Part shown: in pieces, positions 24,529-34,935 of the stretch
Position numbering within the stretch: the stretch's first letter is position 1
Layout: each line of letters starts with the position of its first letter
Origin: Mucilaginibacter inviolabilis
Lineage (GTDB): Bacteria; Bacteroidota; Bacteroidia; Sphingobacteriales; Sphingobacteriaceae
Assembly: GCF_011089895.1 (NCBI RefSeq)
Contig: NZ_JAANAT010000001.1
Coordinates: 1,550,001 to 1,614,000, forward strand
Length of the DNA stretch: 64,000 bases
Direction of reading: 5' to 3'
Position numbers and translations under genes: made by a program
Notes under the pieces: generated by a model
Seen by the model: only the letters and a program-made list of their open reading frames with translations
Databases searched by the model: none
Told to the model about the DNA's origin: nothing

Positions 24529-25608
24529 ATGCTTGCCATGTCCGAAAAACTTTTTTTTCAGCTTTTATCCAGACAACTTGCCGGCGAAGCAACATCTGAT
24601 GAATTAAAGAAATTAAAACTGCTAACTGAAGAAAACCCCGAGTGGAATAAACTTTATCATGACCTAAACTATAACAAAGCAAATCAAACCGAAGGTGAGC
24701 AAGTTAAAGCCGAGCAAGCGTATATGCTTCACATGCTCAAGATGCAGTTAGCTGTTCCCAAAAAAGAAGTTGAAGCTGAAAATAATGTAATCCGGCTTCC
24801 TTTCTATATAAAATATATGAGGCCGCTAATTGGGGCAGCCGCTTCTTTATTGATAATTGGATCGATCGTAGCCTATACCTTTTCAGGTAATAATCCTGAA
24901 AAGAAACTTTCTAACCTCATACAAACAAAAAAAGGTTCGAAAACTAATATCAAATTGCCTGATGGAACTACCGTGTGGGTCAACTCCGACAGTAAGATCT
25001 GGTATGCGGATAACTTTAATAGCAAAACGAGAGAAGTCTGGCTTTCAGGGGAGGCCTTTTTTGATGTAAAACATGATTCCCAGCATCCGTTTATTATTCA
25101 CACGGATAAAGTCAATATTACAGATTTGGGTACGGCTTTCAACGTCAAAAGCTATCCAAATGATCCTGATATTGAGACCTCGCTCATTCGCGGTAAAGTT
25201 GATATTACTTTTAATGACAGGCCTAATGAACATTTTACGCTGCATCCAAACGAGAAATTGACGGTGAGCAGGAATCAAACTTCTAATGGCCAAATATCTA
25301 AGATCAATGAAGGAGAGCCCAAAATCAAATTGGACAATCTAAAATCGCTGAACGCCGACCATGTGATTTCTGAAACTGCCTGGGTATATAATAAAATAGG
25401 CTTGAACAATATCACATTCGAAGATATTGCAGTTCAACTGGAACGAAGGTTTGATGTGGAGATCACTTTCAAAGATAATGTAGTAAGGCATTATCATTAT
25501 ACCGGAGTATTTGAAGATGAAAATTTAGAAGAGATATTAAATATTTTACAGATTTCGAAACCCTTTAATTATAAAATGAATGGAAGAAAAATAACGATCA
25601 GCCAATAG
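24529..25608 (+). CDS. FecR-domain anti-sigma factor
   Basis: 359 residues (a second ATG lies at 24538). The N-terminal cytoplasmic part (about 1-95) binds the sigma factor, one membrane helix lies near residues 103-122, and the periplasmic part holds a FecR domain (about 140-235, with LPDGTTVWVNSDSKIWY and GEAFFDV) and a C-terminal STN-like DUF4974 domain (about 285-357). It passes the signal from the loaded TonB-dependent receptor to the sigma factor encoded 85 bp upstream. Confidence 0.92.
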   Translation: MLAMSEKLFFQLLSRQLAGEATSDELKKLKLLTEENPEWNKLYHDLNYNKANQTEGEQVKAEQAYMLHMLKMQLAVPKKEVEAENNVIRLPFYIKYMRPLIGAAASLLIIGSIVAYTFSGNNPEKKLSNLIQTKKGSKTNIKLPDGTTVWVNSDSKIWYADNFNSKTREVWLSGEAFFDVKHDSQHPFIIHTDKVNITDLGTAFNVKSYPNDPDIETSLIRGKVDITFNDRPNEHFTLHPNEKLTVSRNQTSNGQISKINEGEPKIKLDNLKSLNADHVISETAWVYNKIGLNNITFEDIAVQLERRFDVEITFKDNVVRHYHYTGVFEDENLEEILNILQISKPFNYKMNGRKITISQ

Positions 25609-25728
25609 GTGTCTGGTAAATAAAAACGGGAAATGTTGGAAGCATTCCCCGTTAGAATAATTAACCAGGCACAGTTCCCCTTCGAAAGAGAATTAACGCA
25701 CTATTTATTAACTATTCAAAACAAATGT

Positions 25729-28700
25729 ATGAAGAAACCAAGACTCTTCAACCAAGATTTATTTTTCATTAAATATCGAAGCGCCTTCCTTAAAATGAAA
25801 CTACTCTTACTCCTGGTGATTATTTCGTTAAATGCTACCGCAGCGGTATACTCTCAAGTTCAAATTTCTATTAACCTAAAACAGGTTACCCTGGAAAAAG
25901 CGTTAACGGAAATTGAACAAAAATCGGCGTATCGGATTATTTATAATAACGAAGTAGTTCCTTTTAAACAAATTGTATCTATACATGCAGACAACACTGA
26001 TTTGTCCAAAGTACTTGATCAATTATTAAAGGATTTGCCGGTCAAGTATAAAATTCTGGACAACAAGATCATCGTATTAACGGAAAAAGATCAACGTAAG
26101 GTCGAATCCAATAATAACGGCTATTCACTCTCTATTAAAATAACCGATGAAACAGGGCTGCCTATGCCGGGAGCGACAATTAAAATTGAGGGGCCAAGGG
26201 TTGAGTCCGTAGTTACCGATGCTAATGGCCTGCTTCAAATACCCAACATTGATGCCGGTACTTACACATTTACAGTTTCCTTTGTTGGTTATGAAACCTA
26301 TGTGGCCAAAATAAATGTATTAGGTAACACCACCTATAATGTAATATTAAAAGCCTCACCGAATTCGCTTGATGAAGTGAGGGTAGTTGGTTATGGTAAA
26401 GAAACTAAAAGATTTCAAACAGGTTCATCTATTCACCTAACTGCAGAAGATATAAAAAAGCAGCCGGTAAATAATGTTTTATCCGCCATTCAGGGTTTGA
26501 CTCCCGGATTGAACATCGAAAATACGTCTGGCACGCCGGGAGCACCGGCTACGGCCATGGTACGGGGTGTAAATTCCCTCAACATCAATAACTCGACAAA
26601 CCCAACCATAGGTTCAAATATTCTGATCCTGATTGATGGTGTGCCTGGCGACATCACAACCGTGCCACCTTCGGACGTAGAGTCGATAGACATACTTAAA
26701 GATGCCGCTTCCACTGCCATCTATGGGGCGAGGGCATCAGACGGTGTAATCATTATCACCACCAAAAGAGGATCCGCGAATGGAGGGAACAAAGTTACCT
26801 TTAACGCTTATACCAATTTTAATCAGCCAACTAACATTGCTAAAGTATTAAACACCGCTGAATTTCGGAATATCAGGGGGCAGGCGTTTAAAAATGATGG
26901 TATCACGCCAAACCAGTACAATGCTCCTGATCTTTTCATGGATAGTACAGTAAATACCAACTGGGGAAAATCATTATATCATACAGCACTTACACAGGAT
27001 TACCAGGTCGGTATTTCCGGAGGGACTTCAGATATCAATTATTATATCAGCGGCGGGTACCGTGATGAAAACGCGATCGTCGTAGGAGATTGGCATTCAA
27101 GAAGAGCAAATGCGAGAATAAATATGGATGCCACCTTATTTAAAGGTTTCAAAATCGGCGGTGGATTTGCTTATACCAATCAAAATAGTAACCTATACAA
27201 TGGTGCAGTAGCAGCAGCGATCTATTATGCACTGCCAATGATTCCCCTTAAAAGTGCCGACGGCAGTCCTAACTTAACATTATATAATTCTTATACCAGT
27301 CCGAACAGGTTATTAACCGCTTATAATCAAAGTAATAACGGACAAATGTTGGGTAATTTTTATTTCAACTATAATATACTGAGCGATTTGACACTGCTGA
27401 CAAATGTGAATTATCAGCATGTGGATAGTAAAACCACATCTTTTACACCAACGACTGCCTTTTCGTACCCAACTACAGGTAATAACGGTAATTATGGTTA
27501 TGGTGGAGGCAACACGCTGAACATCGAGCCTCAATTAAACTATAATAAAACCTTTGGCAATCATTCATTAAGATTATTGTTAGGCGGAACTTACCTGACA
27601 GCAAACTCTTACAATACCTCACTGATTACCTCCACCAATACAAACGCAATCGACGCATTAAATACATTGGCTTCAGGGACGGTTATCTTTCAAAACTATG
27701 TTGAAGCGCCCTATAAATTTACATCCATATTCGGAAGAGTTAATTATAAGTATAAAGACCGTTACCTTTTGGAGGGTGTAATTCGCCGGGATGGGTCCTC
27801 CCGATTTGGTGATGATAATAAATTCGGCACATTTTACGCCATATCAGGTGGCTGGATATTTTCTGACGAAAGCTTCATGAAGAAAATTGCGGGTGAAAAT
27901 TTCTATGGAAAAATCAGGGCGAGCTATGGTTTAACGGGTAACGATAAAATTGGTGATTTTAGTTATCAGGCCAACAGCGCCTCCACCTCTTATTCCTATG
28001 ATGGGAACAATACACTTTATGTACAAAACCTGGCAAACCCCAATTTGAAATGGGAACAGACAAAAAAGCTGGATATTGGAATTGATATAAACATTCTTAA
28101 AAACAGGGCCAGCCTTACTATAGACTATTACCACGATCAAACAACCAACTACCTGTTTACTCAATCGCTTTCTTATGTTACCGGCTTTAATTCAATTGTC
28201 TCTAACCTCGATGGCTTGATTAACAATAAAGGTTTCGAATTCACGCTTAATGTGATACCTGTTAGTAGCAAGAATTTCAAATGGACAAGTAACTTTAACA
28301 TAACTACGGTTCAAAATAAATTAGTAAGTCTTCCTAACCTCAGCAACTCGGGCATTGGAAACAGGTATAACTACCAGGTTGGCCAACCCATAGGCCTGGT
28401 TTGGGGGCTGAAGTACCAGGGTGTAAATCCGGCTAACGGCTTGGCGATATTTCAGGACGTTGACCATAATGGCTCCATTGCCATGTACACACCAGACGAA
28501 CAGGTGTTAGGTAAAACTATCCCTGATTTTTATGGTGGCTGGAACAATACCATCAGTTATAAGAAATTTGATTTCAGTTTTTTAACGCAGTTTGTTAGTG
28601 GAACCACTAAACAATACGATGTTTATGATACCCCCGGCGGATCCTTAAATCTACCTGTCAGTTTTCTAAATCTTTGGCAAAAACCCGGAGATATCACCAA

Positions 28701-28986
28701 TATACCCAGAGCAGCTACACCAGGTACGGAAGCATACAATACTAACAGTCTGATAAGCAGCAGCAGCTTTGCCTACAGTAATGCATCCTATATCAGGGTT
28801 AAAAACATCACCCTTGGATACAATTTCGGAGCCTTAAAAGCGGTTCATATTACCAATCTCAGACTTTATACCACCGGGTATAATTTGTTTACCATTACCG
28901 GCTTTAAAGGGGATGACCCTGAAGGCTACAGTAATCTTGTGCCAATGACAAAAATTTACACCATTGGTATTAACGCAACATTATAA
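25729..28986 (+). CDS. SusC/RagA-type TonB-dependent receptor with STN domain
   Basis: 1085 residues from the ATG at 25729; the frame also opens at 25633 but the signal sequence begins at MKKPRLF. After an export signal (ending near AVYSQV) come an STN signalling domain (about 30-110), a carboxypeptidase-regulatory-like beta sandwich (about 120-205), the plug (VRVVGYGKETK to IIITTKRG) and a 22-strand outer-membrane barrel. STN together with the upstream sigma/anti-sigma pair shows that this receptor signals its own induction. Paired with SusD downstream it forms a bedspring-like importer. The neighbouring protease and TlpA point to peptides rather than glycans as ligand. Confidence 0.95.
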   Translation: MKKPRLFNQDLFFIKYRSAFLKMKLLLLLVIISLNATAAVYSQVQISINLKQVTLEKALTEIEQKSAYRIIYNNEVVPFKQIVSIHADNTDLSKVLDQLLKDLPVKYKILDNKIIVLTEKDQRKVESNNNGYSLSIKITDETGLPMPGATIKIEGPRVESVVTDANGLLQIPNIDAGTYTFTVSFVGYETYVAKINVLGNTTYNVILKASPNSLDEVRVVGYGKETKRFQTGSSIHLTAEDIKKQPVNNVLSAIQGLTPGLNIENTSGTPGAPATAMVRGVNSLNINNSTNPTIGSNILILIDGVPGDITTVPPSDVESIDILKDAASTAIYGARASDGVIIITTKRGSANGGNKVTFNAYTNFNQPTNIAKVLNTAEFRNIRGQAFKNDGITPNQYNAPDLFMDSTVNTNWGKSLYHTALTQDYQVGISGGTSDINYYISGGYRDENAIVVGDWHSRRANARINMDATLFKGFKIGGGFAYTNQNSNLYNGAVAAAIYYALPMIPLKSADGSPNLTLYNSYTSPNRLLTAYNQSNNGQMLGNFYFNYNILSDLTLLTNVNYQHVDSKTTSFTPTTAFSYPTTGNNGNYGYGGGNTLNIEPQLNYNKTFGNHSLRLLLGGTYLTANSYNTSLITSTNTNAIDALNTLASGTVIFQNYVEAPYKFTSIFGRVNYKYKDRYLLEGVIRRDGSSRFGDDNKFGTFYAISGGWIFSDESFMKKIAGENFYGKIRASYGLTGNDKIGDFSYQANSASTSYSYDGNNTLYVQNLANPNLKWEQTKKLDIGIDINILKNRASLTIDYYHDQTTNYLFTQSLSYVTGFNSIVSNLDGLINNKGFEFTLNVIPVSSKNFKWTSNFNITTVQNKLVSLPNLSNSGIGNRYNYQVGQPIGLVWGLKYQGVNPANGLAIFQDVDHNGSIAMYTPDEQVLGKTIPDFYGGWNNTISYKKFDFSFLTQFVSGTTKQYDVYDTPGGSLNLPVSFLNLWQKPGDITNIPRAATPGTEAYNTNSLISSSSFAYSNASYIRVKNITLGYNFGALKAVHITNLRLYTTGYNLFTITGFKGDDPEGYSNLVPMTKIYTIGINATL

Positions 28987-29007
28987 ACCCAACTCAAAAT
29001 TCAGATT

Positions 29008-30381
29008 ATGTCATCAAAAAAAATATATCATAAGGGCATTTGGATGGTTGGCCTAATAATTATCGGGCTAACCAATTCCTGTAAAAAAATGGTCGAGGTT
29101 AAACCGGTCGGTTCAATACCTACTTCCGTGGCCTATTCTACTGAAGCTAACATCGCTGCTTCTGTAAATGGTATTTATTATACTTTACAACAGCAAGGCA
29201 CTATTTACAATTCGAGTTACAATTCAATTTTTCCATTACTCAGTGACGAGGCCAGTATTGGGAATACTTCGACGGTGCAATATCTTCAATTTGGAAACAG
29301 CAACATTACCTCTGATAACTATTTGATCAGTGGTTTCTGGTCAAACTGTTATGCTACAATATATCAGGCCAATCTTTTATTGGAGAATGTTAGCGGGAAT
29401 ACTGGTATAAATGCCACTAATAAAAATCAATGGCTTGGAGAAGCCAGGTTTCTGAGGGCTTACTCCTATTTCATATTGACTCAATATTTTGGAAAGGTAC
29501 CATTGGCTACTACTTCTGATTATAAAACTAATAATTCATTAGCCAGAAGCGACACAGCGACTATAAACAAATTCATTATCTCCGAGTTAGAAGCAGCAGC
29601 AACCTTGTTACCTGATGGGTATTCGGCTTACAATAATAATCGGACAAGGGCGTGCAAACAAACGGCGCAGGCTTTGCTTGCCCGTGAATATTTGTACAGA
29701 GGAGATTGGGCGAAGGCGGAAGCTAATGCAACTTTGCTGATAAATAATTCCACGTTTTCTTTACCGGGTGATTTGAACAATGCCTTAGTTTCAAATTCGG
29801 TGGAAAGCATTTGGGAAATAGCTTTTTCCCAAAAAAACCAAAATTATACAGCTTATAATCTTGTTCCATTCGGACCCTACGCACCACCGGTTGTTCCAAG
29901 CACTAAACTTGTCAATGCGTTTGAAACCGGTGATAAAAGAAAAGATGTCTATTTAGAACCTATACCGGCTGACCCGTCATTCTATATCATGTATAAATGG
30001 CACGATCAGACTAACTTAGCTGATCAGCCCAAAATCCTGCGACTTTCGGAGATGTATTTGATAAGGGCTGAAGCAAGACTTAACCAGAACAACCTTTCTG
30101 GCGCAGCTCAGGATATCAACACCATACGAAACAGGGCTGGACTGGCTAATACGACAGCAACAACTCAGGCAAATTTGATGAGTGCGGTTATGCAGGAAAG
30201 ATTCGTGGAACTTTGTTTTGAAGGCGATCGATGGCTCGACCTAATACGCACTGGCCAGGCAAACATCGTATTAAGCGCGTTTAAAGGCAGCAGTTGGAAA
30301 AGTTCAGATCAGTTACTTCCCATACCGGCAACAGAGATTGGCAATAATCCAAATCTTGGCCCTCAAAACCCGGGATATTGA
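29008..30381 (+). CDS. SusD/RagB-type surface lipoprotein
   Basis: 457 residues. A lipoprotein signal ends in LTNSC (Cys near residue 25), so the protein is anchored and exposed on the outer surface. The body has the SusD N-terminal TPR helices (SVNGIYYTLQQQ, WLGEARFLRAYSYF) and the C-terminal SusD_RagB part (LRLSEMYLIRAEARLN, RFVELCFEGDRWLDL, LLPIPATEI). It is the lid that captures ligand for the SusC barrel encoded 21 bp upstream. No glycan-active enzyme is encoded beside it. Confidence 0.95.
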   Translation: MSSKKIYHKGIWMVGLIIIGLTNSCKKMVEVKPVGSIPTSVAYSTEANIAASVNGIYYTLQQQGTIYNSSYNSIFPLLSDEASIGNTSTVQYLQFGNSNITSDNYLISGFWSNCYATIYQANLLLENVSGNTGINATNKNQWLGEARFLRAYSYFILTQYFGKVPLATTSDYKTNNSLARSDTATINKFIISELEAAATLLPDGYSAYNNNRTRACKQTAQALLAREYLYRGDWAKAEANATLLINNSTFSLPGDLNNALVSNSVESIWEIAFSQKNQNYTAYNLVPFGPYAPPVVPSTKLVNAFETGDKRKDVYLEPIPADPSFYIMYKWHDQTNLADQPKILRLSEMYLIRAEARLNQNNLSGAAQDINTIRNRAGLANTTATTQANLMSAVMQERFVELCFEGDRWLDLIRTGQANIVLSAFKGSSWKSSDQLLPIPATEIGNNPNLGPQNPGY

Positions 30382-30429
30382 ACGGGGTGAGTGGTTTGCT
30401 ACGCAAATCAATGATGAATTGTTGAGAGG

Positions 30430-30561
30430 AAGGTACTTGGTACCGGTTTGCAGAAGCCGGTACCAAACCACCTTGAAGCTGCATGGGTAATTGCCCTGGC
30501 AGACTATTTCGTTCCTTTCTGTCAAGTAAACCCAGGTATTATAGCCCGGGTTGCCTGACAG
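30430..30561 (+). repeat. Two stable hairpins between susD and the protease gene
   Basis: TTGGTACCGG (30437-30446) pairs with CCGGTACCAA (30457-30466), extended by AAGGT/ACCTT. A second element, CTGTCA...AACCC with CGGGTT...TGACAG (30520-30561), ends 24 nt before the protease ATG. Neither has a T-tract. They may stabilise the susCD transcript end or attenuate read-through. Confidence 0.45.
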
Positions 30562-30585
30562 TACTTACACAAATACAAACATATT

Positions 30586-33093
30586 ATGAATACTAAATTT
30601 AAAGTGCTCGTAGCACTTTTGCTGGGATTGCCATTCCTTGTGAGCGCGCAGAACAAAGCTTCAAAAAATAAAGCAGGTGCGGATACGGTTAAAAAGCAGG
30701 AAGTTAAGTCAGCCATAAAACCATATGCAGAAGTTATTACCGAAAAGGCTAAAAGTAAAGCAGGGCTATTTACTGTACATCAGGTAGATGACAAATTTTA
30801 TTTTGAATTGCCGGATATGATCATGAACCGTCAGATACTGGCCGTAACCCGATATTCCAAAACCCCTGGAGCGGCAAACTTCTATGGCGGCGAGCTTGCT
30901 AACCAACAAACGGTATACTGGCAAAAGGGGCCGGATAATAAGGTTTTTTTAAGAGCATCGATCTTGGTGAGTCAAAGTAAGGATTCCACCCAGGCTATCT
31001 TCAAAGCGGTAGAGGTATCCAGTCTGGACCCTATCGTCGCAAGTTTTGACGTAAAGGCATTTTCAAAAGATAAGCAAGGTGTAGTTATAGATGTAACTGA
31101 TTTTTTTAAAGCAGACAATCAAATTGTGTCAATGCCCCCTTATCAGAAACAACAGGCAAAAATTACAAGCCTGGCAGCGGATAAATCATACATTTCGCAA
31201 ATTAACACGTTCCCAATTAATACCGAGGTACATACGGTAAAAACGTTTGCTGTTACCCCGACAACAGGTTTTGGTGATCCATATAACCGGCCGATACCAG
31301 CAGGAGTAGAAACCGGTTTTATAACTTTAGAGTTAAATACTTCTTTTTTGCTGCTGCCTGCTATTCCTATGGAGCGGCGTCGTTTTGACGAGCGGGTAGG
31401 CTATTTTGCGGGCCAGTTTACTGGCTTTCAGGATAATGAGCAAAGCGTGAAACCGGTTTCTTTTGCTGTGAGATGGCGACTAGAACCCAAGGATGAGGAT
31501 GTCGAGAAATTTAAACGCGGAGAGTTGGTAGAACCAAAGAAACAAATCGTTTATTATATCGATCCGGCCACTCCAAAAAAATGGAGAAAATACTTAATAG
31601 CAGGTGTAAATGATTGGCAAAAAGCTTTTGAGCAGGCTGGTTTCAAGAATGCCATAATTGCGAAAGAATGGCCGGAAAATGATACAACCATGAGTATGGA
31701 AGATGCCCGGTACTCTGTGATCCGGTATCTCGCCTCTCCCGTGAGCAATGCCTACGGGCCGAATGTGCACGACCCAAGAAGTGGGGAAATACTGGAAAGT
31801 CATGTAGGGTGGTACCATAACGTTATGAAATTGGTGCATAACTGGTATATGATACAAGCCGGAGCCATCGACAAGCGAGCCAGAAAGATGGAGTTTGACG
31901 ACGAATTGATGGGAGATTTAATTCGGTTTGTATCTTCTCATGAAATTGGGCATACCCTTGGGCTTCGTCATAATATGGGCAGCAGCAGTCAAACACCAGT
32001 TGAAAAACTACGGGATAAGGCTTGGGTGGAAGCAAATGGTCATACCATTTCTATCATGGACTATGCCCGTTTTAATTATGTTGCGCAGCCAGAAGACAGC
32101 ATCGGACCCAAAGGGATTTATCCGCGGATTGGGGAGTATGATAAATGGGCAATTGAGTGGGGGTACAAATATGTAAATGCGAAAGATGACGTGGAGGAGC
32201 AAAAACTTCTTTTTGCGGCTACAACTAAGCGGTTGGCAGCGAATCCTAAACTTTGGTTTGGCGGAGAAGGGAGTTATGAAGATCCGAGGAGCCAGAGTGA
32301 GGACCTGGGCGATAATGCTATAACGGCAAGTAATTATGGGATCAAAAACCTTAAAAGGGTTATTGCAGGATTAGAAGACTGGACTAGGGAAGATGGCGAT
32401 ACCTATTATAACTTTAATGAAATGTACAACCAATTGGTTGCTCAGTATGAGCGCTATATGTACCACGTCATGCGAAATATAGCGGGGATATATTTTACAA
32501 ATAAAGCATCTACAGAATCAGGGAATTTATTTGTACCCGTTGAAAGAGCCAAACAAAAGGGAGCCACGGATTATTTGATCAAGCAAGTATTTGTGACGCC
32601 AGAATGGTTGATACCAGAAAATGTGATCAATAAACTTGGTGTAAGGCCAATAGAGAGGATTTTAAGCCTACAGGAAGATGCATTGAGCTCGTGTTTTTCT
32701 GCTGCATTATTGCTCAATGTGACAGAATGCGCTCAAAGATCATCTGATCCCTATGGTCTGTCGGAATACCTTAATGATCTGACAAATGGTATATGGACCG
32801 AATTGGGAACTCATAAAGCCATTTCCATTTACAGGAGGAATTTACAAAAGCTGTATATCGATAAGTTGCGTCTCGTAATTAAACCTATTGACAACAGCAG
32901 CAGGCCAGCTGGGGTACCCTATATTTCCGAGCCGCCTGCTAACAACAGAGATGTGCAATCTATCATACGCCACTTGCTATCGGCATTGAAGAAAAAAATT
33001 GATATGGCTATTCCTCAAACCAGCGATACGCTATCAAAGTATCATCTTGAAGATGTGTCAGTAAGGATAACGAGAGTTTTAAGTGACAAATAA
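30586..33093 (+). CDS. Zinc metalloprotease with DUF5117/DUF5118 domains
   Basis: 835 residues with a signal peptide (MNTKFKVLVALLLGLPFLVSAQ region). N-terminal DUF5118 and DUF5117-like beta domains (about 45-330) precede a metzincin-like catalytic domain with zinc motif HEIGHTLGLRHN, H452, E453, H456 and H462. The long family in Bacteroidota is often encoded with SusCD. It should act in the periplasm or outside on proteins or peptides. Placement directly after SusD and before a TlpA protein indicates that it trims the ligand taken up by this locus. Confidence 0.92.
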   Translation: MNTKFKVLVALLLGLPFLVSAQNKASKNKAGADTVKKQEVKSAIKPYAEVITEKAKSKAGLFTVHQVDDKFYFELPDMIMNRQILAVTRYSKTPGAANFYGGELANQQTVYWQKGPDNKVFLRASILVSQSKDSTQAIFKAVEVSSLDPIVASFDVKAFSKDKQGVVIDVTDFFKADNQIVSMPPYQKQQAKITSLAADKSYISQINTFPINTEVHTVKTFAVTPTTGFGDPYNRPIPAGVETGFITLELNTSFLLLPAIPMERRRFDERVGYFAGQFTGFQDNEQSVKPVSFAVRWRLEPKDEDVEKFKRGELVEPKKQIVYYIDPATPKKWRKYLIAGVNDWQKAFEQAGFKNAIIAKEWPENDTTMSMEDARYSVIRYLASPVSNAYGPNVHDPRSGEILESHVGWYHNVMKLVHNWYMIQAGAIDKRARKMEFDDELMGDLIRFVSSHEIGHTLGLRHNMGSSSQTPVEKLRDKAWVEANGHTISIMDYARFNYVAQPEDSIGPKGIYPRIGEYDKWAIEWGYKYVNAKDDVEEQKLLFAATTKRLAANPKLWFGGEGSYEDPRSQSEDLGDNAITASNYGIKNLKRVIAGLEDWTREDGDTYYNFNEMYNQLVAQYERYMYHVMRNIAGIYFTNKASTESGNLFVPVERAKQKGATDYLIKQVFVTPEWLIPENVINKLGVRPIERILSLQEDALSSCFSAALLLNVTECAQRSSDPYGLSEYLNDLTNGIWTELGTHKAISIYRRNLQKLYIDKLRLVIKPIDNSSRPAGVPYISEPPANNRDVQSIIRHLLSALKKKIDMAIPQTSDTLSKYHLEDVSVRITRVLSDK

Positions 33094-33121
33094 TTTAACA
33101 GCTAATAAAAACACTTTTCAA

Positions 33122-34282
33122 ATGAATTTTAATAAGCATACGATGTTATTCATTCTCTCCATTTGGGGAGGTGCAATAATACCATTTAGTGCCCATGCAC
33201 AACAAAAGAACTATACCATTAAAGGGATGGTCGCAGATTTACAGGCGCCGGCGAAGGTTTACATCGGGTACACTACCGATGACAAGGTCGGCCTTACAGA
33301 TTCTGCTATTGTAGAAAATGGAAGGTTTGAGTTTAAACAGTACACGTTGCACCCTGTTAATGCGCTGTTATATGTAAGCCGGACCGGTAAGCCGACTAAT
33401 CGGATCTCTAATAATAAAGACATTACGAATGTTTATATAGAACCGAATGCTTCTATTATCCTCACAAGTGATCATAGTTTAGCCGAGCGTAAAATCAGCG
33501 GATCAAAAACGGAACAGGATTATGAAGGGTATTTGAAGTATGTACATTCCTATGACCAACAACTGGATACCTTAAGATGGAAAATTGCCACGACGGCGAA
33601 AGATACTTCAAAACCTGCGGAAACCGTCAAAATGCAATTACTTGAACGGTTCAGGTTAGTTACCGAGGACAAAAGGAAAAAGACAAAGGAATACGTTCTA
33701 ACGCACCCTGCCCAACAGCTGAGTTTAAATCTATTGGAGGAGTATTCTGGTCAATTTATTGACTATAAAGATATTAAACCTGCTTTTGATGGATTGGAGC
33801 CCGGATTGCGCAATTCTCCGCAGGGGAAAATATTCTCTAAACAGATTGAGGAAGCCAATTCATTAGCTGTTGGTACGATGGCCCCTGAATTTTCGCAAAC
33901 AGATAGTTTAGGGAAGATTATTTCCTTATCATCCTTTAGGGGTAAATATATATTGGTGGATTTCTGGGCAAGCTGGTGCGGCCCTTGCAGGGTTGAAAAT
34001 GTAGTAATAAAAGAAGCCTATAGTGAATTTAAGGATAAAAACTTTGAGATCCTCGCCGTTTCTCTGGATTTTAATAGGGCAAATTGGTTGAAAGCGATAA
34101 AAGATGACGGATTGCCCTGGTATCATGTATGCGATCTGAAATACTGGAAAAACGCAGTCGCTTTGCAGTATAAAATTGTATCCGTTCCACAAAATGTCCT
34201 GGTTGATCCATCAGGTAAGATCATCGCACGTAACTTAAAGGGAGATGCATTAAAAGAAAAGCTCGCTGAACTGTTGAGATAG
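33122..34282 (+). CDS. TlpA-family thiol-disulfide oxidoreductase with DUF4369
   Basis: 386 residues from the ATG at 33122; a GTG at 33083 overlaps the protease stop but the signal peptide (ends FSAHAQ) starts at 33122. The N-terminal part is a DUF4369 beta domain (about 28-125), then a helical linker, then a thioredoxin-like domain with WCGPC (C286, C289). It is a periplasmic disulfide reductase, membrane-free in its mature form. DUF4369-TlpA proteins occur often in peptide-related SusCD loci, where they may reduce cystine bridges in substrates before proteolysis. Confidence 0.9.
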   Translation: MNFNKHTMLFILSIWGGAIIPFSAHAQQKNYTIKGMVADLQAPAKVYIGYTTDDKVGLTDSAIVENGRFEFKQYTLHPVNALLYVSRTGKPTNRISNNKDITNVYIEPNASIILTSDHSLAERKISGSKTEQDYEGYLKYVHSYDQQLDTLRWKIATTAKDTSKPAETVKMQLLERFRLVTEDKRKKTKEYVLTHPAQQLSLNLLEEYSGQFIDYKDIKPAFDGLEPGLRNSPQGKIFSKQIEEANSLAVGTMAPEFSQTDSLGKIISLSSFRGKYILVDFWASWCGPCRVENVVIKEAYSEFKDKNFEILAVSLDFNRANWLKAIKDDGLPWYHVCDLKYWKNAVALQYKIVSVPQNVLVDPSGKIIARNLKGDALKEKLAELLR

Positions 34283-34389
34283 ATAGTAGTTACCCTAAAT
34301 AGATGGAGCAGCCTCTTACTTTTTAGATCTAATAATAAATCGAAATTAAATCATATTCAATTCAATATTCCAATAAATTAAGTTAAATC

Positions 34390-34755
34390 GTGAAGAAATC
34401 AACAGGCTTTTTAACAAAAGTCAGGCTATGTCTTTGTCTTTTATCCGGTGTCCTGCTCAATTCGTGCAGCTTATTTCATCATGTTAAACAGAACGCAGCA
34501 GAACTAAATGCCTCTTCACAGGCAACAATTGTATTTTATTCACTCATTAATGATCAGGACAAAATCATTAATGCGATGCGCCTCCTTTGCTCTAATGGAA
34601 TTAATCCGAAAATACAGTGGACACTGCCCAATCAACCATCATTAGCTGAAGTTCAGTTAACAGTGCACAACTGTAAAGATTTGGATCACATAGTTTACGG
34701 GTTAGCGTTTGAAGGTATAGTTATTAAAACTGTCAGGTATAATTCAGGAGATTAA
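34390..34755 (+). CDS. Small lipoprotein, not recognised
   Basis: 121 residues from a GTG start. The lipoprotein signal ends in LLNSC (Cys near residue 26). The mature part is about 95 residues, mixed alpha/beta, with no motif I recognise. It follows the TlpA gene by 107 bp and precedes a strong terminator, so it may be the last gene of the SusCD locus. Confidence 0.6.
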   Translation: MKKSTGFLTKVRLCLCLLSGVLLNSCSLFHHVKQNAAELNASSQATIVFYSLINDQDKIINAMRLLCSNGINPKIQWTLPNQPSLAEVQLTVHNCKDLDHIVYGLAFEGIVIKTVRYNSGD

Positions 34756-34893
34756 TCGAAAAAAACTACGGCCTGAATCTTAATAAATGATGACCTGTAT
34801 ATAAGATCTTCTAATAAATTAAAAAAGATATACCTCCGTTCTTTATATGTTTTTTTAAGTAGTTATTAAAAGAACAGTTAATAGTTAATTAGA

Positions 34894-34929
34894 TAAAAGT
34901 GGTACCTCCTGAGGAGAGGTACGCTTTTA
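34894..34929. terminator. Terminator between convergent units
   Basis: AAAAG...GTACCTC pairs with GAGGTAC...CTTTT around a short loop, with A/T runs on both sides, so it can act in both directions. It separates the SusCD locus from the minus-strand oxidoreductases. Confidence 0.7.
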
Positions 34930-34935
34930 AAATCC

